From NCBI RefSeq assembly GCF_015863205.1, contig NZ_JACBXQ010000001.1, positions 248,001-312,000 of the forward strand: DNA of 64,000 bases. Reading direction: 5' to 3'. The translations under genes and the position numbers were made by a program. Positions 36,414-45,501 of the stretch are shown piece by piece. The stretch is from Facklamia lactis. GTDB taxonomy: Bacteria > Bacillota > Bacilli > Lactobacillales > Aerococcaceae. Position 1 is the first letter of the stretch, and each line of letters opens with the position of its first letter. The notes below the pieces were generated by a model. The model made no database searches. It had not been told where the DNA came from and saw only the letters and a program-made list of their open reading frames with translations.

Positions 36414-38405
36414 TTATTCTTCCGTTGCGGGATAAACTTCTGAACTTTCAGCTATAACCTCGCCATCACGAAGGATCCGATATTGTCCGGTTCCATCTGT
36501 TGGAATATAAAGGGTTAACTGTAATTCCTCAGATTCTGTGATCTCAAATTCTCTGGCAACTTCATTAATATTATTACGTTCATCCCCAATTTGAACTTGA
36601 ATTAAGTTTGGCAAAGGTTTCTCTTCATCAAAGTCATTTTCAGCATATTTAGGAACATATTCAAGATAAACCGTTTCGATTGCTGCTACGACGTCTGTTT
36701 CCTCTTTTCCTTGTGAGACGGTCACTTTAATGGTATCCCCATTGATAATAGGTGAACCCGAAAGAGGTTCTTGCTCAATGATTTGTCCTTCTGGTATGAA
36801 GGAATGGTATTCATAGGTTTCTTCTACGTATAAGCCATAAGTATCGGCAAACTTGTGCACCATTTCAATTGAAAGATTATAAAAATCCTGCATGGTCGTA
36901 TCTTCTACGTAGGAACCAATAACAAGCGTAATCGTCGTATCTTCAGGGACAACTTCTTCCCCTGGTTCAAGATTTTGTTCGAGAATTTTGCCCGATTCTT
37001 CCTGACTAGAAGCTAGATAACGAAGGTCCACAATGAAACCTGCATCAATCAGATCTCGCCTAACGGGTTCATATTCTTTGTCAACGTAATCACCTATCTT
37101 AACTCGTGGCTTGCCATCACTTAACTTCAGCTGAACAGAACTATTTCGATCCACGCGTTCTCCCGCTTTTGGATCTGTTTCAATAATTTGTCCACGAGGA
37201 ATTGATTCATCAAAAACAACCTCTGTTTTACCAATCGACAGATCATTCTCTGACAAAACTTTTTCAGCTTGAGATTGATCCATCTCAGCTAAATCTGGGA
37301 CATTCACACTGCCCGTAATGAATTGATAAGCAAAAAAGATCGCTAATCCTAAAAGGATTGAGATTAAGGAGAAGAATAAAATCCTCATAATTCGACCCCG
37401 GCTAGGGAATTTAACTTTATTTGGCTGATCAAAACTAGGATATAACTCTTCATTTAAGGGCTCGGGTGCCTCAACTTGTTCTGCTAAGATTTTTTCTGCT
37501 TGTGATAAGGGTTGAATAGAACTAAATTGCTCTGATTCGTCTCCTTGACTCTTAGGATTAAAAGTCTGTTCATTGATACGGTTACTACTTAGACAAGTTG
37601 ATAGATCATTGAACATATCTTGCGCTGATTTATAGCGATCCTGTGGTTGTTTAGCAGTGGCACGTAAAACGACATTTTCAAGACTTTGGGGAACATAGTC
37701 CAATTTTTCACGAATTCTTGGAAAGGGCTCTTGGAAATGCTTCAAAGCGATTGAAACGGCTGATTCTCCATCATGTGGAACCTTTCCTGTAATTAATTCA
37801 TATAGTACAACACCCATTGCATAGATATCAGATTTAGTCGCCGCACTAGATCCGCGAGCCTGTTCTGGTGACAAATAATGAACGGAACCTAGCAGGGTAT
37901 TAGTCTGAGTAATCGACGTATCAGACAAGGCAACGGCAATACCGAAGTCGGTAATTTTAACAATATTATCTTTTGTAATCATGACATTCTGAGGCTTTAT
38001 ATCTCGATGAATAATTCGGTTACGGTGAGCAACTCCAATTCCAGCCACAATTTGACACATGATCGCAACGACTAATTCTAATGAAACCGGGGCATTTTCT
38101 TTAATAAAAGATTTTAAGTCCTGTCCCTCAACATATTCCATTACGATATACTGTTGATTTTCATGCTCATCCACATCATAAACTTCTACAATGTTAGGAT
38201 GAAGAAGCTGGCTAGCTGAGATAGCTTCCCTTTGAAATCTCTTGATTGCATCTTGATTCTCTTGGAAGTCATAACGTAAAACTTTGACTGCCACTTTCCG
38301 ATCTAAGATTAAATCATGGGCAAGGAAAACATTAGCCATTCCTCCTTGCCCAATTAAAGAGTTCAAGACATAACGATCTGATAATTTATCTCCAATTTCT
38401 ATCAT
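36414..38405 (-). CDS. pknB: PASTA-domain serine/threonine protein kinase (PrkC/StkP/PknB type)
   Basis: A membrane kinase that senses cell-wall fragments and regulates growth and division. The kinase domain (10-270) shows GQGGMANVF, AVKVL (Lys 41), HRDIKPQN (near 134) and DFG, with activation loop LLGSVHYLSPEQ. A membrane helix (RILFFSLISILLGLAIFF, near 345) precedes three PASTA repeats, starting at NVPDLAEM, KIGDYVDK and MQDFYNLS, then a C-terminal extracellular tail of about 100 residues. The ATG shares one base with the stp stop, so the phosphatase and kinase are coupled. Confidence 0.96.
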   Translation of the reverse strand: MIEIGDKLSDRYVLNSLIGQGGMANVFLAHDLILDRKVAVKVLRYDFQENQDAIKRFQREAISASQLLHPNIVEVYDVDEHENQQYIVMEYVEGQDLKSFIKENAPVSLELVVAIMCQIVAGIGVAHRNRIIHRDIKPQNVMITKDNIVKITDFGIAVALSDTSITQTNTLLGSVHYLSPEQARGSSAATKSDIYAMGVVLYELITGKVPHDGESAVSIALKHFQEPFPRIREKLDYVPQSLENVVLRATAKQPQDRYKSAQDMFNDLSTCLSSNRINEQTFNPKSQGDESEQFSSIQPLSQAEKILAEQVEAPEPLNEELYPSFDQPNKVKFPSRGRIMRILFFSLISILLGLAIFFAYQFITGSVNVPDLAEMDQSQAEKVLSENDLSIGKTEVVFDESIPRGQIIETDPKAGERVDRNSSVQLKLSDGKPRVKIGDYVDKEYEPVRRDLIDAGFIVDLRYLASSQEESGKILEQNLEPGEEVVPEDTTITLVIGSYVEDTTMQDFYNLSIEMVHKFADTYGLYVEETYEYHSFIPEGQIIEQEPLSGSPIINGDTIKVTVSQGKEETDVVAAIETVYLEYVPKYAENDFDEEKPLPNLIQVQIGDERNNINEVAREFEITESEELQLTLYIPTDGTGQYRILRDGEVIAESSEVYPATEE

Positions 38406-39166
38406 TACGCTTGTCCCCCTTTCTCATCAGCATGAGTCAGGTTTCGCACAAGGATAATTGTAATATTGTCAAGTCCTCCAGCATGATTAGCAGCATCAAT
38501 GAGAACGGTTCCTATTTTTTTAATTTCTTTATGTTCTTGAATAATCTGAGTTATTTCTTCATCCGAGATCATATTACTTAAACCATCCGAACAAAGTAAT
38601 AAAATTTCTATTTGATCACTTGCAAGATAATTGATTTCTGGTTCTGGACGACTAGGACTCCCAATCGATTGCGTCACCACGTTCCGACGAGGATGCTGTA
38701 AGCCCTCTTCTGGTGTGATTTCTCCAGATTTGATAAGCTCATTGACTAGGGAATGATCTTCCGTTAATTGTTCTAAATTCCCTTCATTATATGCATATGC
38801 CCTTGAATCACCGACATGGGCAATGATCACTTCGTCATTCACAATACTTGCTAATACTAAGGTCGTTCCCATTCCACCATAATCACTATCCTTATTGGAT
38901 TCTGCTAGAATATAATCATTTACCTCTTCGATAATCATTCTTAGCCATTCTTCCATCGCCTTTCGGTCAAATTCTAAATCAATTTGCTCAAATTTTCGTC
39001 CGATGAACTCGGTCGTTTTGCGACTTGCAACATCTCCGGCTAAATTTCCACCTACTCCATCACATAATACAAGTAGGACTTGTTGGTTCTGTGAATAAAA
39101 ATAATCTGCATAATCTTGATTGGAACTTCTTCTTTGACCAATACTTGAATGCACTGTAATATCCAT
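38405..39166 (-). CDS. stp: PP2C-family protein serine/threonine phosphatase
   Basis: Stp reverses phosphorylation by the adjacent PASTA kinase. The 253-residue PP2C domain has RRSSNQDYADY, LCDGVGGNLAGDVAS (metal-binding DG), YGGMGTTLVLASI, AHVGDSRAYAY, SDGLSNMISDEE and GGLDNITIILV. The ATG at 39166 follows TGAGGTGAATT. It lies 15 bp after rsmB. Confidence 0.96.
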   Translation of the reverse strand: MDITVHSSIGQRRSSNQDYADYFYSQNQQVLLVLCDGVGGNLAGDVASRKTTEFIGRKFEQIDLEFDRKAMEEWLRMIIEEVNDYILAESNKDSDYGGMGTTLVLASIVNDEVIIAHVGDSRAYAYNEGNLEQLTEDHSLVNELIKSGEITPEEGLQHPRRNVVTQSIGSPSRPEPEINYLASDQIEILLLCSDGLSNMISDEEITQIIQEHKEIKKIGTVLIDAANHAGGLDNITIILVRNLTHADEKGGQA

Positions 39167-39181
39167 AATTCACCTCATTAA

Positions 39182-40543
39182 TTATTGAATTTTCTTAAGT
39201 CGACAGATAAAGAAACCATCTGTCCCATGATCATGAGGCCATATCCGTATATAACCTTTATCTGTAATTAGTGAATCATCAAGGATTTCTTCTGGGTTGA
39301 TTTCATCAACTTCAAAATGGGTATGCTCCTCAACAAATGATTCTATTTTATTTTCATTTTCTTCCACACTAAGGGTACAAGTAGAATATATCAAATAACC
39401 TCCAGGTTTTAACAATGTTGAAAGGTGATTTAATAAATCACTTTGAATCCTGGATAAAGATTGAATATCTGCCATTGTCTTTACATATTTAATCTCAGGC
39501 TTTCGACGCATTAAACCTAACCCTGAACATGGTGCATCTAAGTATATCACATCAAAAAGCTTTTGAGAAAGTCCTTCAAATTTTAAAGCATCCATTGCTT
39601 TCAAGCTAATCCTATCCGATAAGCCCATTCGCTCAGCATGATCTGCTAAAATTTTTAATTTTCTTGCTGATATGTCTAAAGCAGTTAAATGTCCCTCACT
39701 TAACAAAGATGCAATATGAGTAGCTTTTCCTCCAGGTGCTGCACAAGCATCCAAAACTTCTTCATCTCCTTGAATTAAGCCCAAAGGAGCAACTAGCATA
39801 GAGGACTCATCTTGGATGGTCAATTTTCCTTGTTGAAAAGCTGTTGAATGAATTAAATTTCTATTTGTAGAACGAATTCCTTCTGGAGCAACTGAACTTT
39901 TTTCTACTTGAAATCCTTCTTCCATTAAAGCTTGAACCAACTCTTCCCTCTGCTCTTTTGGGAGGGTGAGACGAGCCGAAAGGTAAGATTGATTATTTAA
40001 ACTAGATAAAAATTCTTCTAATTGCTCAAGTTCTAGAAATTGACTAAAATATTCCACCATCCATTTTTGGATCGAGTATTTAATGGATAATCTTTCATAA
40101 AGATCAGTTATCTGATCAAATGACGGTAATTTCTTACGTAAGAATTGCCTTAATATCGCATTGACAAATTTTGCTAAGCCTTGATGACCATTAATTTTTG
40201 CTATTTCAACCGCTTCATGCACCACGGCATGCTCAGGGATTCGGTCTAAATAGACTAACTGATAAACGGAAAGCCTTAATAGAGACTGAATCCAGTCTTC
40301 TACTGTTTTATCCTCAAGCAAGTCCTTCAAATAATAGTCTAAAGTCATTCTTCTTTGCACAGAACCATAGACTACTTTTACAATCAAATTTCGATCTTGT
40401 AAACTTTTTGGGCTTTCAACCATAAATTGATCAATCACATGATTAGAGTACTCGCCATGATGATCAATCTGATCTAAAAGGATCAGCATATCCCAGCGCA
40501 GATTATTTTTTAATAATCGTTTACTTTTATTTTTTATTTTCAT
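39182..40543 (-). CDS. rsmB: 16S rRNA (cytosine-967-C5)-methyltransferase RsmB
   Basis: RsmB methylates C967 of 16S rRNA. An N-terminal NusB-like domain (about 1-150, EHAVVHEAVEIAKI, FVNAILR) is followed by the Rossmann methyltransferase with LDACAAPGGKATH, LDISARKL and the catalytic DAPCSGLGLMRRKPE and YSTCTL cysteines. I chose the ATG at 40543 (MKIKNKSKR) because AAAGGAA is 7 nt away. An ATG six bases earlier is possible. It overlaps the end of fmt by 17 bp, the conserved fmt-rsmB-stp-pknB order. Confidence 0.95.
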   Translation of the reverse strand: MKIKNKSKRLLKNNLRWDMLILLDQIDHHGEYSNHVIDQFMVESPKSLQDRNLIVKVVYGSVQRRMTLDYYLKDLLEDKTVEDWIQSLLRLSVYQLVYLDRIPEHAVVHEAVEIAKINGHQGLAKFVNAILRQFLRKKLPSFDQITDLYERLSIKYSIQKWMVEYFSQFLELEQLEEFLSSLNNQSYLSARLTLPKEQREELVQALMEEGFQVEKSSVAPEGIRSTNRNLIHSTAFQQGKLTIQDESSMLVAPLGLIQGDEEVLDACAAPGGKATHIASLLSEGHLTALDISARKLKILADHAERMGLSDRISLKAMDALKFEGLSQKLFDVIYLDAPCSGLGLMRRKPEIKYVKTMADIQSLSRIQSDLLNHLSTLLKPGGYLIYSTCTLSVEENENKIESFVEEHTHFEVDEINPEEILDDSLITDKGYIRIWPHDHGTDGFFICRLKKIQ

Positions 40544-41519
40544 AATCATTTCCTTTTAAATGAAAAGTATTCCCTAACATTTGTTCAATCGGGCTTCCCT
40601 TCATAAAGTTTTTAACCGGCATTCTCTTTTTACCACTGGCTTGATACTCTGTCACTTTAAGAACAGTCCCTTGCCCACATTGGACATAGAAAGATTCCTC
40701 ATCCGATCCGATAATCGTGCCAGGTTTTTGATCAGCCAATAAGCTTAACTCACCTATTCTTTGAAGGGGATAGGCTTGCCAAATCTTGACTCTTTGCCCT
40801 TCATAAAGGGTATAAGTAGTTGGAAATGGTCTAAATGCTCGAATATGTCGATCTATTTCATAAGCAGTTTCTTGCCAATTTAGTTCTTCTTCCTCTTTTT
40901 TTATCGTTGGTGCATACGTCACTTGGTCTAATGGTTGATCATAAGCCTGAAGCTGATGATCAAAAATTCTAGGTAAAGTATCTAATAAAAGTTCCCGTCC
41001 CATAATTGCGAGTTTTCCAAAGAGAATCCCTACATCATCTTGATCATTAATCGGTAATGGGGCTTGCTTATAAATCGCTCCTGCATCCATTTCTTCTGAC
41101 ATTTGCATAATGGTCACTCCGGTCTCTTCTTGCCCTTGCCAGATAGCATAATGAATGGGGGCTCCCCCACGATATTTCGGCAAAAGCGAAGCATGAACAT
41201 TCACTGCCCCATACTCAGGTCGATTCAATAATTCAATGGGAATCTTTTGTCCATAAGCAGCTGTCACAATGATATCTGCTTCAATCTTCATCAGCTCATC
41301 CAGTTCATTTGACTCTTTCAATTGCTCAGGCTGGAGGACAAGCAAGTTATGTTCTAATGCCATTTCTTTAACAGGAGGTGGTGTTAAGAGACGTTTCCTG
41401 CCAACTGGACGGTCCGGTTGTGTCACCACAGCCACTATGTCATAATCCACAATCTTGATCAGACCCTCTAAGATCGTGGCAGCAAATTTAGGTGTCCCCA
41501 TAAAGATAATCTTTTTCAT
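40527..41519 (-). CDS. fmt: Methionyl-tRNA formyltransferase
   Basis: Fmt formylates initiator Met-tRNA using 10-formyltetrahydrofolate. The 330-residue protein has IIFMGTPKFA, VTQPDRPVGRK, the catalytic VHASLLPKYRGGAPIHYAI and GVTIMQMSEEMDAG, then the C-terminal tRNA-binding domain. It depends on the folate pathway encoded at 51-55 kb. AGGAAGTGAAAAT precedes the ATG. Confidence 0.96.
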   Translation of the reverse strand: MKKIIFMGTPKFAATILEGLIKIVDYDIVAVVTQPDRPVGRKRLLTPPPVKEMALEHNLLVLQPEQLKESNELDELMKIEADIIVTAAYGQKIPIELLNRPEYGAVNVHASLLPKYRGGAPIHYAIWQGQEETGVTIMQMSEEMDAGAIYKQAPLPINDQDDVGILFGKLAIMGRELLLDTLPRIFDHQLQAYDQPLDQVTYAPTIKKEEEELNWQETAYEIDRHIRAFRPFPTTYTLYEGQRVKIWQAYPLQRIGELSLLADQKPGTIIGSDEESFYVQCGQGTVLKVTEYQASGKKRMPVKNFMKGSPIEQMLGNTFHLKGNDYENKK

Positions 41520-41530
41520 ATTTTCACTTC

Positions 41531-43954
41531 CTAAATAAAATATTGTGGCTCATGATCAATTTGAATAAAGATTCCCTCTTTTAAAGTTTCTTGAGCCTCT
41601 TGTAAGATTTGATTTAAATCGCTTTGAATAACTTGTCGGTTTTTATATTTTAGCATTAATTGGAATTGATAATAATCATTAATCCTTTCAATTCCAGCAA
41701 CAGATGGTCCCAAGATAAGTACTTCTTCCTCAGAAATCTGACTCGTTTGGAACAGTTTTTGTTTGATTTGATAAATTGCTGCTTGAGCCTTACTTCGATT
41801 TTTTGAACTGGCACGAATAAGAGTTGTAAAATAATAAGGTGGATATTGGCCCATATGACGACGTTTCATTTCATAATAAAAAAATTGCTCATAATCATGT
41901 TGCTGCACTAACTTCATAACGTAATGATCGGGATTATAGGTTTGAATAATCACCTCACCGGAATATTTACCACGCCCTGTTCGCCCCGCCACTTGAGTGA
42001 GTAGTTGAAAAGATCGCTCAGCCGCTCTAAAGTCAGGAATATTCAGACCTGTGTCTGCATTAATCACACCCACCAATGTAACTTTCTCGTAATCAAGCCC
42101 TTTAGCAATCATTTGCGTTCCTAGTAGAATGGCTCCTTCTTGTTCGGAAAATGCTTTGAGTAATTTGGCATGGGAGCCTTTACGTTTGGTAGTATCATTG
42201 TCCATTCGAATCACGGGTGTTCCTGGAAAAAGCTCTTCAATTGTTTCTGCAACCTTTTGTGTTCCCAAGCCTTGACTTCTCATATGTTGACTATCGCATT
42301 GAGGACAATGGAGAGGAACCGTACATTGATAATCACAATAGTGGCATTTCATTTGATGATCAAACTTATGATAGGTCAACGAAATATCACAACGTGGACA
42401 TTGAAGCACATATCCGCACGAACGACATAATAAATAGGAGGCATACCCTCTGCGATTAAGTAGAAGAACGACTTGCTCCTTCTTGGCTATTTTTTCTCTT
42501 ATTTTCGTTTCTAACAAAGGAGAAAATTCTAAATGTTGTTGGTAAACAACCGTCTGAGTCATGTCTACTATTTCCACAGGAGGTAAGGGACGTTGGTTTA
42601 TTCTTTCGGGCATGCTAAGTAATTGGTAATGACCGACTTCTGCTCTTGCTCTCGATTCTAGTGAGGGGGTCGCTGATCCCAGAACTAAGGGACATGAATG
42701 GTGTTCTGATCGCCAAACAGCTACATCTCGCGCATGATAGCGTGGATTGTCAGCTTGTTTATAGCTCGTTTCATGCTCTTCATCGATAATAATTAAACCT
42801 AAATTTTTCAGCGGTGCAAAGATTGAGGATCTTGCCCCCACCACAATGGGAGCTTCTCCTCTAATAATCCTTCTCCATTCATCATACTTCTCGCTAATAC
42901 TTAGACCTGAATGCAGAACCGCCACTCTTTGACCAAAGCGACCAATAACCCGTTGAACCATCTGGGGTGTAAGGGAAATCTCTGGCACCAGTAAAATAGA
43001 AGTTTGGCCTTTCTTTAAGGTTTCTTCCATTAATTGTAAGTAAACTTCGGTTTTTCCAGATCCTGTTACACCTTCCAATAGAAAGGTCTGGGACTTCTCA
43101 TGTTGAATAGCCAATAGAACTTCTTTGAATGCTTCTTCTTGCATAGGGAGTAACTTTTGGGCTTCAGTCTGAGCAAAGTGACTCACTTGATAAGGTTTGC
43201 GGTACTCTTCTTTTTCCTCAAGTGTCATCCAACCTTTTTTGATAGCATTTTTTATAGTGGCGACACTCACATTCGATAGCTCTGCTAAAGTTTTCAGTTC
43301 GATGGCATGATCTAAAGGCTGTTCGATGAGATAAGTTAATAATTGAGCTTGTTTATGACTCCTTTTGTCTAGTTCGATCAAAATGCGTTGAAGTTCTTCA
43401 GCGGAATAAGACGGAGAAACATATTTAACTTTTCTAACCGTTGTTTGATCATAAATTCGATACTCAATTTCAATCAATTGCTCTTTAATCAAACGTTGGA
43501 TTTTATTCCGGCTGATTTGATTTTCTAACCAATTTCGTTCAAGTTCATCACTTGTCACCTTTTCAGGATCAACATTTAATTCTGCCGCTAATTTTACCGC
43601 ATCTAAAACAATAACGACCGAGTCATATTTCACTTTCAACATACTCGGTAACATCGCTTGAAGAACTGTAATTCGAAAAGCATGCAAATAATTCGCTAAA
43701 TATTCAGAAAGTTCTACCAATTCAGCACTTAGATAGGATTGATAATCCAAAAGACCTGTAATTTCTTTCAATTTTCCCGAATAATCACTTTTCTCTTTAA
43801 TTTTCACGACAAAAGCAAGCAATGTTCGATTGCCAAAAGGTACTTGAACGCGCATTCCAAGTTGAATGATTGCTTGATCTTCCTCAGCAACTCCATAATC
43901 AAACGTTCGATTAACCTGAGCACTTGGAATATCAACTATTACTTCTATTACCAT
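41531..43954 (-). CDS. priA: Primosomal protein N' (replication restart helicase PriA)
   Basis: PriA reloads the replisome at stalled forks. The 807-residue protein has an N-terminal DNA-binding domain (FDYGVAEEDQAI, VQVPFGNRT), Walker A LEGVTGSGKTEVYL, DEEH box IIIDEEHETSYKQ, motif GSATPSLESRA, and the zinc-binding cysteine cluster (CRSCGYVLQCPRCD, CHYCDY, CPQC), then VAGRTGRG. GGAGGTTTAA precedes the ATG. The usual Firmicutes block rpoZ-priA-fmt-rsmB is kept, with a terminator between rpoZ and priA. Confidence 0.96.
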   Translation of the reverse strand: MVIEVIVDIPSAQVNRTFDYGVAEEDQAIIQLGMRVQVPFGNRTLLAFVVKIKEKSDYSGKLKEITGLLDYQSYLSAELVELSEYLANYLHAFRITVLQAMLPSMLKVKYDSVVIVLDAVKLAAELNVDPEKVTSDELERNWLENQISRNKIQRLIKEQLIEIEYRIYDQTTVRKVKYVSPSYSAEELQRILIELDKRSHKQAQLLTYLIEQPLDHAIELKTLAELSNVSVATIKNAIKKGWMTLEEKEEYRKPYQVSHFAQTEAQKLLPMQEEAFKEVLLAIQHEKSQTFLLEGVTGSGKTEVYLQLMEETLKKGQTSILLVPEISLTPQMVQRVIGRFGQRVAVLHSGLSISEKYDEWRRIIRGEAPIVVGARSSIFAPLKNLGLIIIDEEHETSYKQADNPRYHARDVAVWRSEHHSCPLVLGSATPSLESRARAEVGHYQLLSMPERINQRPLPPVEIVDMTQTVVYQQHLEFSPLLETKIREKIAKKEQVVLLLNRRGYASYLLCRSCGYVLQCPRCDISLTYHKFDHQMKCHYCDYQCTVPLHCPQCDSQHMRSQGLGTQKVAETIEELFPGTPVIRMDNDTTKRKGSHAKLLKAFSEQEGAILLGTQMIAKGLDYEKVTLVGVINADTGLNIPDFRAAERSFQLLTQVAGRTGRGKYSGEVIIQTYNPDHYVMKLVQQHDYEQFFYYEMKRRHMGQYPPYYFTTLIRASSKNRSKAQAAIYQIKQKLFQTSQISEEEVLILGPSVAGIERINDYYQFQLMLKYKNRQVIQSDLNQILQEAQETLKEGIFIQIDHEPQYFI

Positions 43955-43974
43955 TTAAACCTCCAAACTAAAAA

Positions 43975-44016
43975 ACTACTATGACATCATTCATTAATCC
44001 AATGACTCATAGTAGT
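43975..44016 (-). terminator. Terminator between rpoZ and priA
   Basis: Ten-base perfect stem ACTACTATGA / TCATAGTAGT with further inner pairing (TCATT / AATGA), then TTTTTT on the minus strand. Downstream priA must rely on read-through or an unrecognised promoter. Confidence 0.88.
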
Positions 44017-44030
44017 GCTAAGTTTTGCAA

Positions 44031-44225
44031 TTAGTCTTTGATAGATAGAACCCCTGAAACAACTTCTTCAAGCGCTTTACCTACAGGCTTAACAGCTTCA
44101 TAATCTTCCAATTGCATAATTTTATATTCATGCATTTCTTTTGCACGTTTACTTGCAAGAATAATTAATGAATATTTTGATGATTCTTTCTCCAATAAAT
44201 CGTCAATAGACGGGTATAACATCAT
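44031..44225 (-). CDS. rpoZ: RNA polymerase omega subunit
   Basis: A 64-residue omega subunit, MMLYPSIDDLLEKESSKYSL, with LIILASKRAKEM and KPVGKALEEV. It helps assemble the beta' subunit. The ATG overlaps the gmk stop (ATGA), which is the classic gmk-rpoZ coupling. Confidence 0.95.
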   Translation of the reverse strand: MMLYPSIDDLLEKESSKYSLIILASKRAKEMHEYKIMQLEDYEAVKPVGKALEEVVSGVLSIKD

Positions 44226-44863
44226 CGTGATTCAGCTCCTTCTACGAAATAATCTTGAATATCTTGTTGAATCCGATCCACAATTCGCTCAACTTTTAAA
44301 TGTTCACACTCTATTATAGCATTAATTTTGCTAACAGCGTTAGGAACATAATCATTTACCACTACATAATCGTAATCCTTCATCATTTCAATCTCTTCAC
44401 GCGCTCTTTCCATTCTTTCCATGATCACAGCTTGGCTATCTGTGCCACGATCTGTAAGTCGCGTTTCCAATTCTTTAAAACTAGGTGGAGCAAGAAATAT
44501 GAAGATGCCTTCCGGCATCCTTTCACGAACTTTTCTAGCACCTTGAACCTCTATTTCTAGAAAGACATCACGACCAGCCTGTAAATTCTCTTCAATATAT
44601 GCTAGTGGAGTTCCGTAATAATTCCCCACATATTCTGCATACTCTAATAAGGCATCCTTTTCAATTAAATTTTCAAATTCTTCCCTACTTATAAAGAAAT
44701 AATCTTCCCCATTTACTTCACCAGGTCGGCTGGAACGAGTAGTTGCAGATACCGAATAAATATAATTGCAATTTTCATTGTCAAATACAGCTTCTCTTAC
44801 AGTACCTTTTCCAACACCTGATGGTCCGGATAAAATAATTAACAAACCTCTTTGAGTGGACAT
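44222..44863 (-). CDS. gmk: Guanylate kinase
   Basis: Gmk phosphorylates GMP to GDP. The 213-residue protein has the P-loop LSGPSGVGKGTV, SVSATTRSSRPGEVNGEDYFF, EYAEYVGNYYGTP and DVFLEIEVQGARKVRE. GGAGGTAAGGC precedes the ATG. It is divergent from the SOS-type promoter at 44976-45004. Confidence 0.97.
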   Translation of the reverse strand: MSTQRGLLIILSGPSGVGKGTVREAVFDNENCNYIYSVSATTRSSRPGEVNGEDYFFISREEFENLIEKDALLEYAEYVGNYYGTPLAYIEENLQAGRDVFLEIEVQGARKVRERMPEGIFIFLAPPSFKELETRLTDRGTDSQAVIMERMERAREEIEMMKDYDYVVVNDYVPNAVSKINAIIECEHLKVERIVDRIQQDIQDYFVEGAESR

Positions 44864-44953
44864 GCCTTACCTCCATCTAATTATATCTGTTATCTTATCA
44901 TATTTAGCTAAATTCTGAAAGATGATAAAAAATAAAAAAACATACCAAAAAAA

Positions 44954-44967
44954 CGAAAATTCGTTCG
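44954..44967 (+). promoter_or_regulatory. SOS operator 1 of the YolD-like gene
   Basis: CGAAAATTCGTTCG differs at one position from CGAAC-N4-GTTCG. It lies just upstream of the -35. Confidence 0.75.
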
Positions 44968-44975
44968 CTTTTGTG

Positions 44976-45004
44976 TTGACAAAACGAAAATTTGTTCGTA
45001 TACT
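44976..45004 (+). promoter_or_regulatory. Strong sigma-A promoter of the YolD-like gene
   Basis: Consensus TTGACA (44976-44981), 17-bp spacer and TATACT (44999-45004). Such a strong promoter surrounded by three operators suggests tight repression with strong induction. Confidence 0.9.
44985..44998 (+). promoter_or_regulatory. SOS operator 2 of the YolD-like gene (within the promoter spacer)
   Basis: CGAAAATTTGTTCG, one mismatch to CGAAC-N4-GTTCG, fills the spacer and abuts the -10. Confidence 0.8.
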
Positions 45005-45011
45005 GTATTTA

Positions 45012-45025
45012 CAAACAGATGTTCG
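45012..45025 (+). promoter_or_regulatory. SOS operator 3 of the YolD-like gene
   Basis: CAAACAGATGTTCG, one mismatch to CGAAC-N4-GTTCG, overlaps the expected transcription start. Confidence 0.65.
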
Positions 45026-45056
45026 TAAGTGATATTAACTAAGGAGATGTTTACCA

Positions 45057-45413
45057 GTGGAATTACCTATTAAGAATCCTTTCTCTAATCAATGGCTACA
45101 GAATGTAGCAAATGACTTGTTTAGCCCTTTTATCCAACCGGCTCCACTCGTTCAAGAAGATATTCCCATGTCTTCACAAAAAGAACTTGAAATTATTCTA
45201 GATAGCCACTATCTCTCCCAATTACCTGTTAATATTTTATTTGAATATTATGATCAGCAAAACTGTTTGCAGATGGCTCAAATAGAAGTTATCATTGATT
45301 CACCTATTCAAGCTGATTCTTTTATCAAAGTTCGATCTGCTGAATCTGCTTTCTATTTAGAGCTTAATCAAATTATTAATGTGACTGCCATCACGCATAA
45401 TTTGATTGCATAA
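45057..45413 (+). CDS. YolD-like family protein, SOS-regulated
   Basis: A 118-residue soluble protein with no signal peptide or membrane helix. The second half (SQLPVNILFEYYDQQN, IEVIID, FYLELNQIINVTAI) follows the YolD-like pattern: a helix, P-V-x-I-x-Y-Y, a turn, then short beta strands ending in x-I-x-x-I. YolD proteins often sit next to Y-family polymerases or on SOS-controlled phage/plasmid modules; none is adjacent here. The start is GTG at 45057 with AAGGAG at 10 nt. The three SOS boxes support a damage-response role. The family call is from pattern and context and is tentative; its molecular function is unknown. Confidence 0.55.
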   Translation: MELPIKNPFSNQWLQNVANDLFSPFIQPAPLVQEDIPMSSQKELEIILDSHYLSQLPVNILFEYYDQQNCLQMAQIEVIIDSPIQADSFIKVRSAESAFYLELNQIINVTAITHNLIA

Positions 45414-45464
45414 CTATGCGAGACATCTGTCCCTCAAGATCTGATCCCCAAATTGAGGGTTAAT

Positions 45465-45500
45465 CCCCCCTAACTTGAAAATAAGTTAGGGGGGGATTTT
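45465..45500. terminator. Terminator between YolD-like and ThiT-like genes
   Basis: CCCCCCTAACTT / AAGTTAGGGGGG stem followed on the plus strand by GATTTTAC. On the minus strand the T run is poor, so it mainly ends the YolD-like transcript. A second inverted repeat (CCCTCAA / TTGAGGG, 45431-45459) precedes it. Confidence 0.8.
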
Positions 45501-45501
45501 A

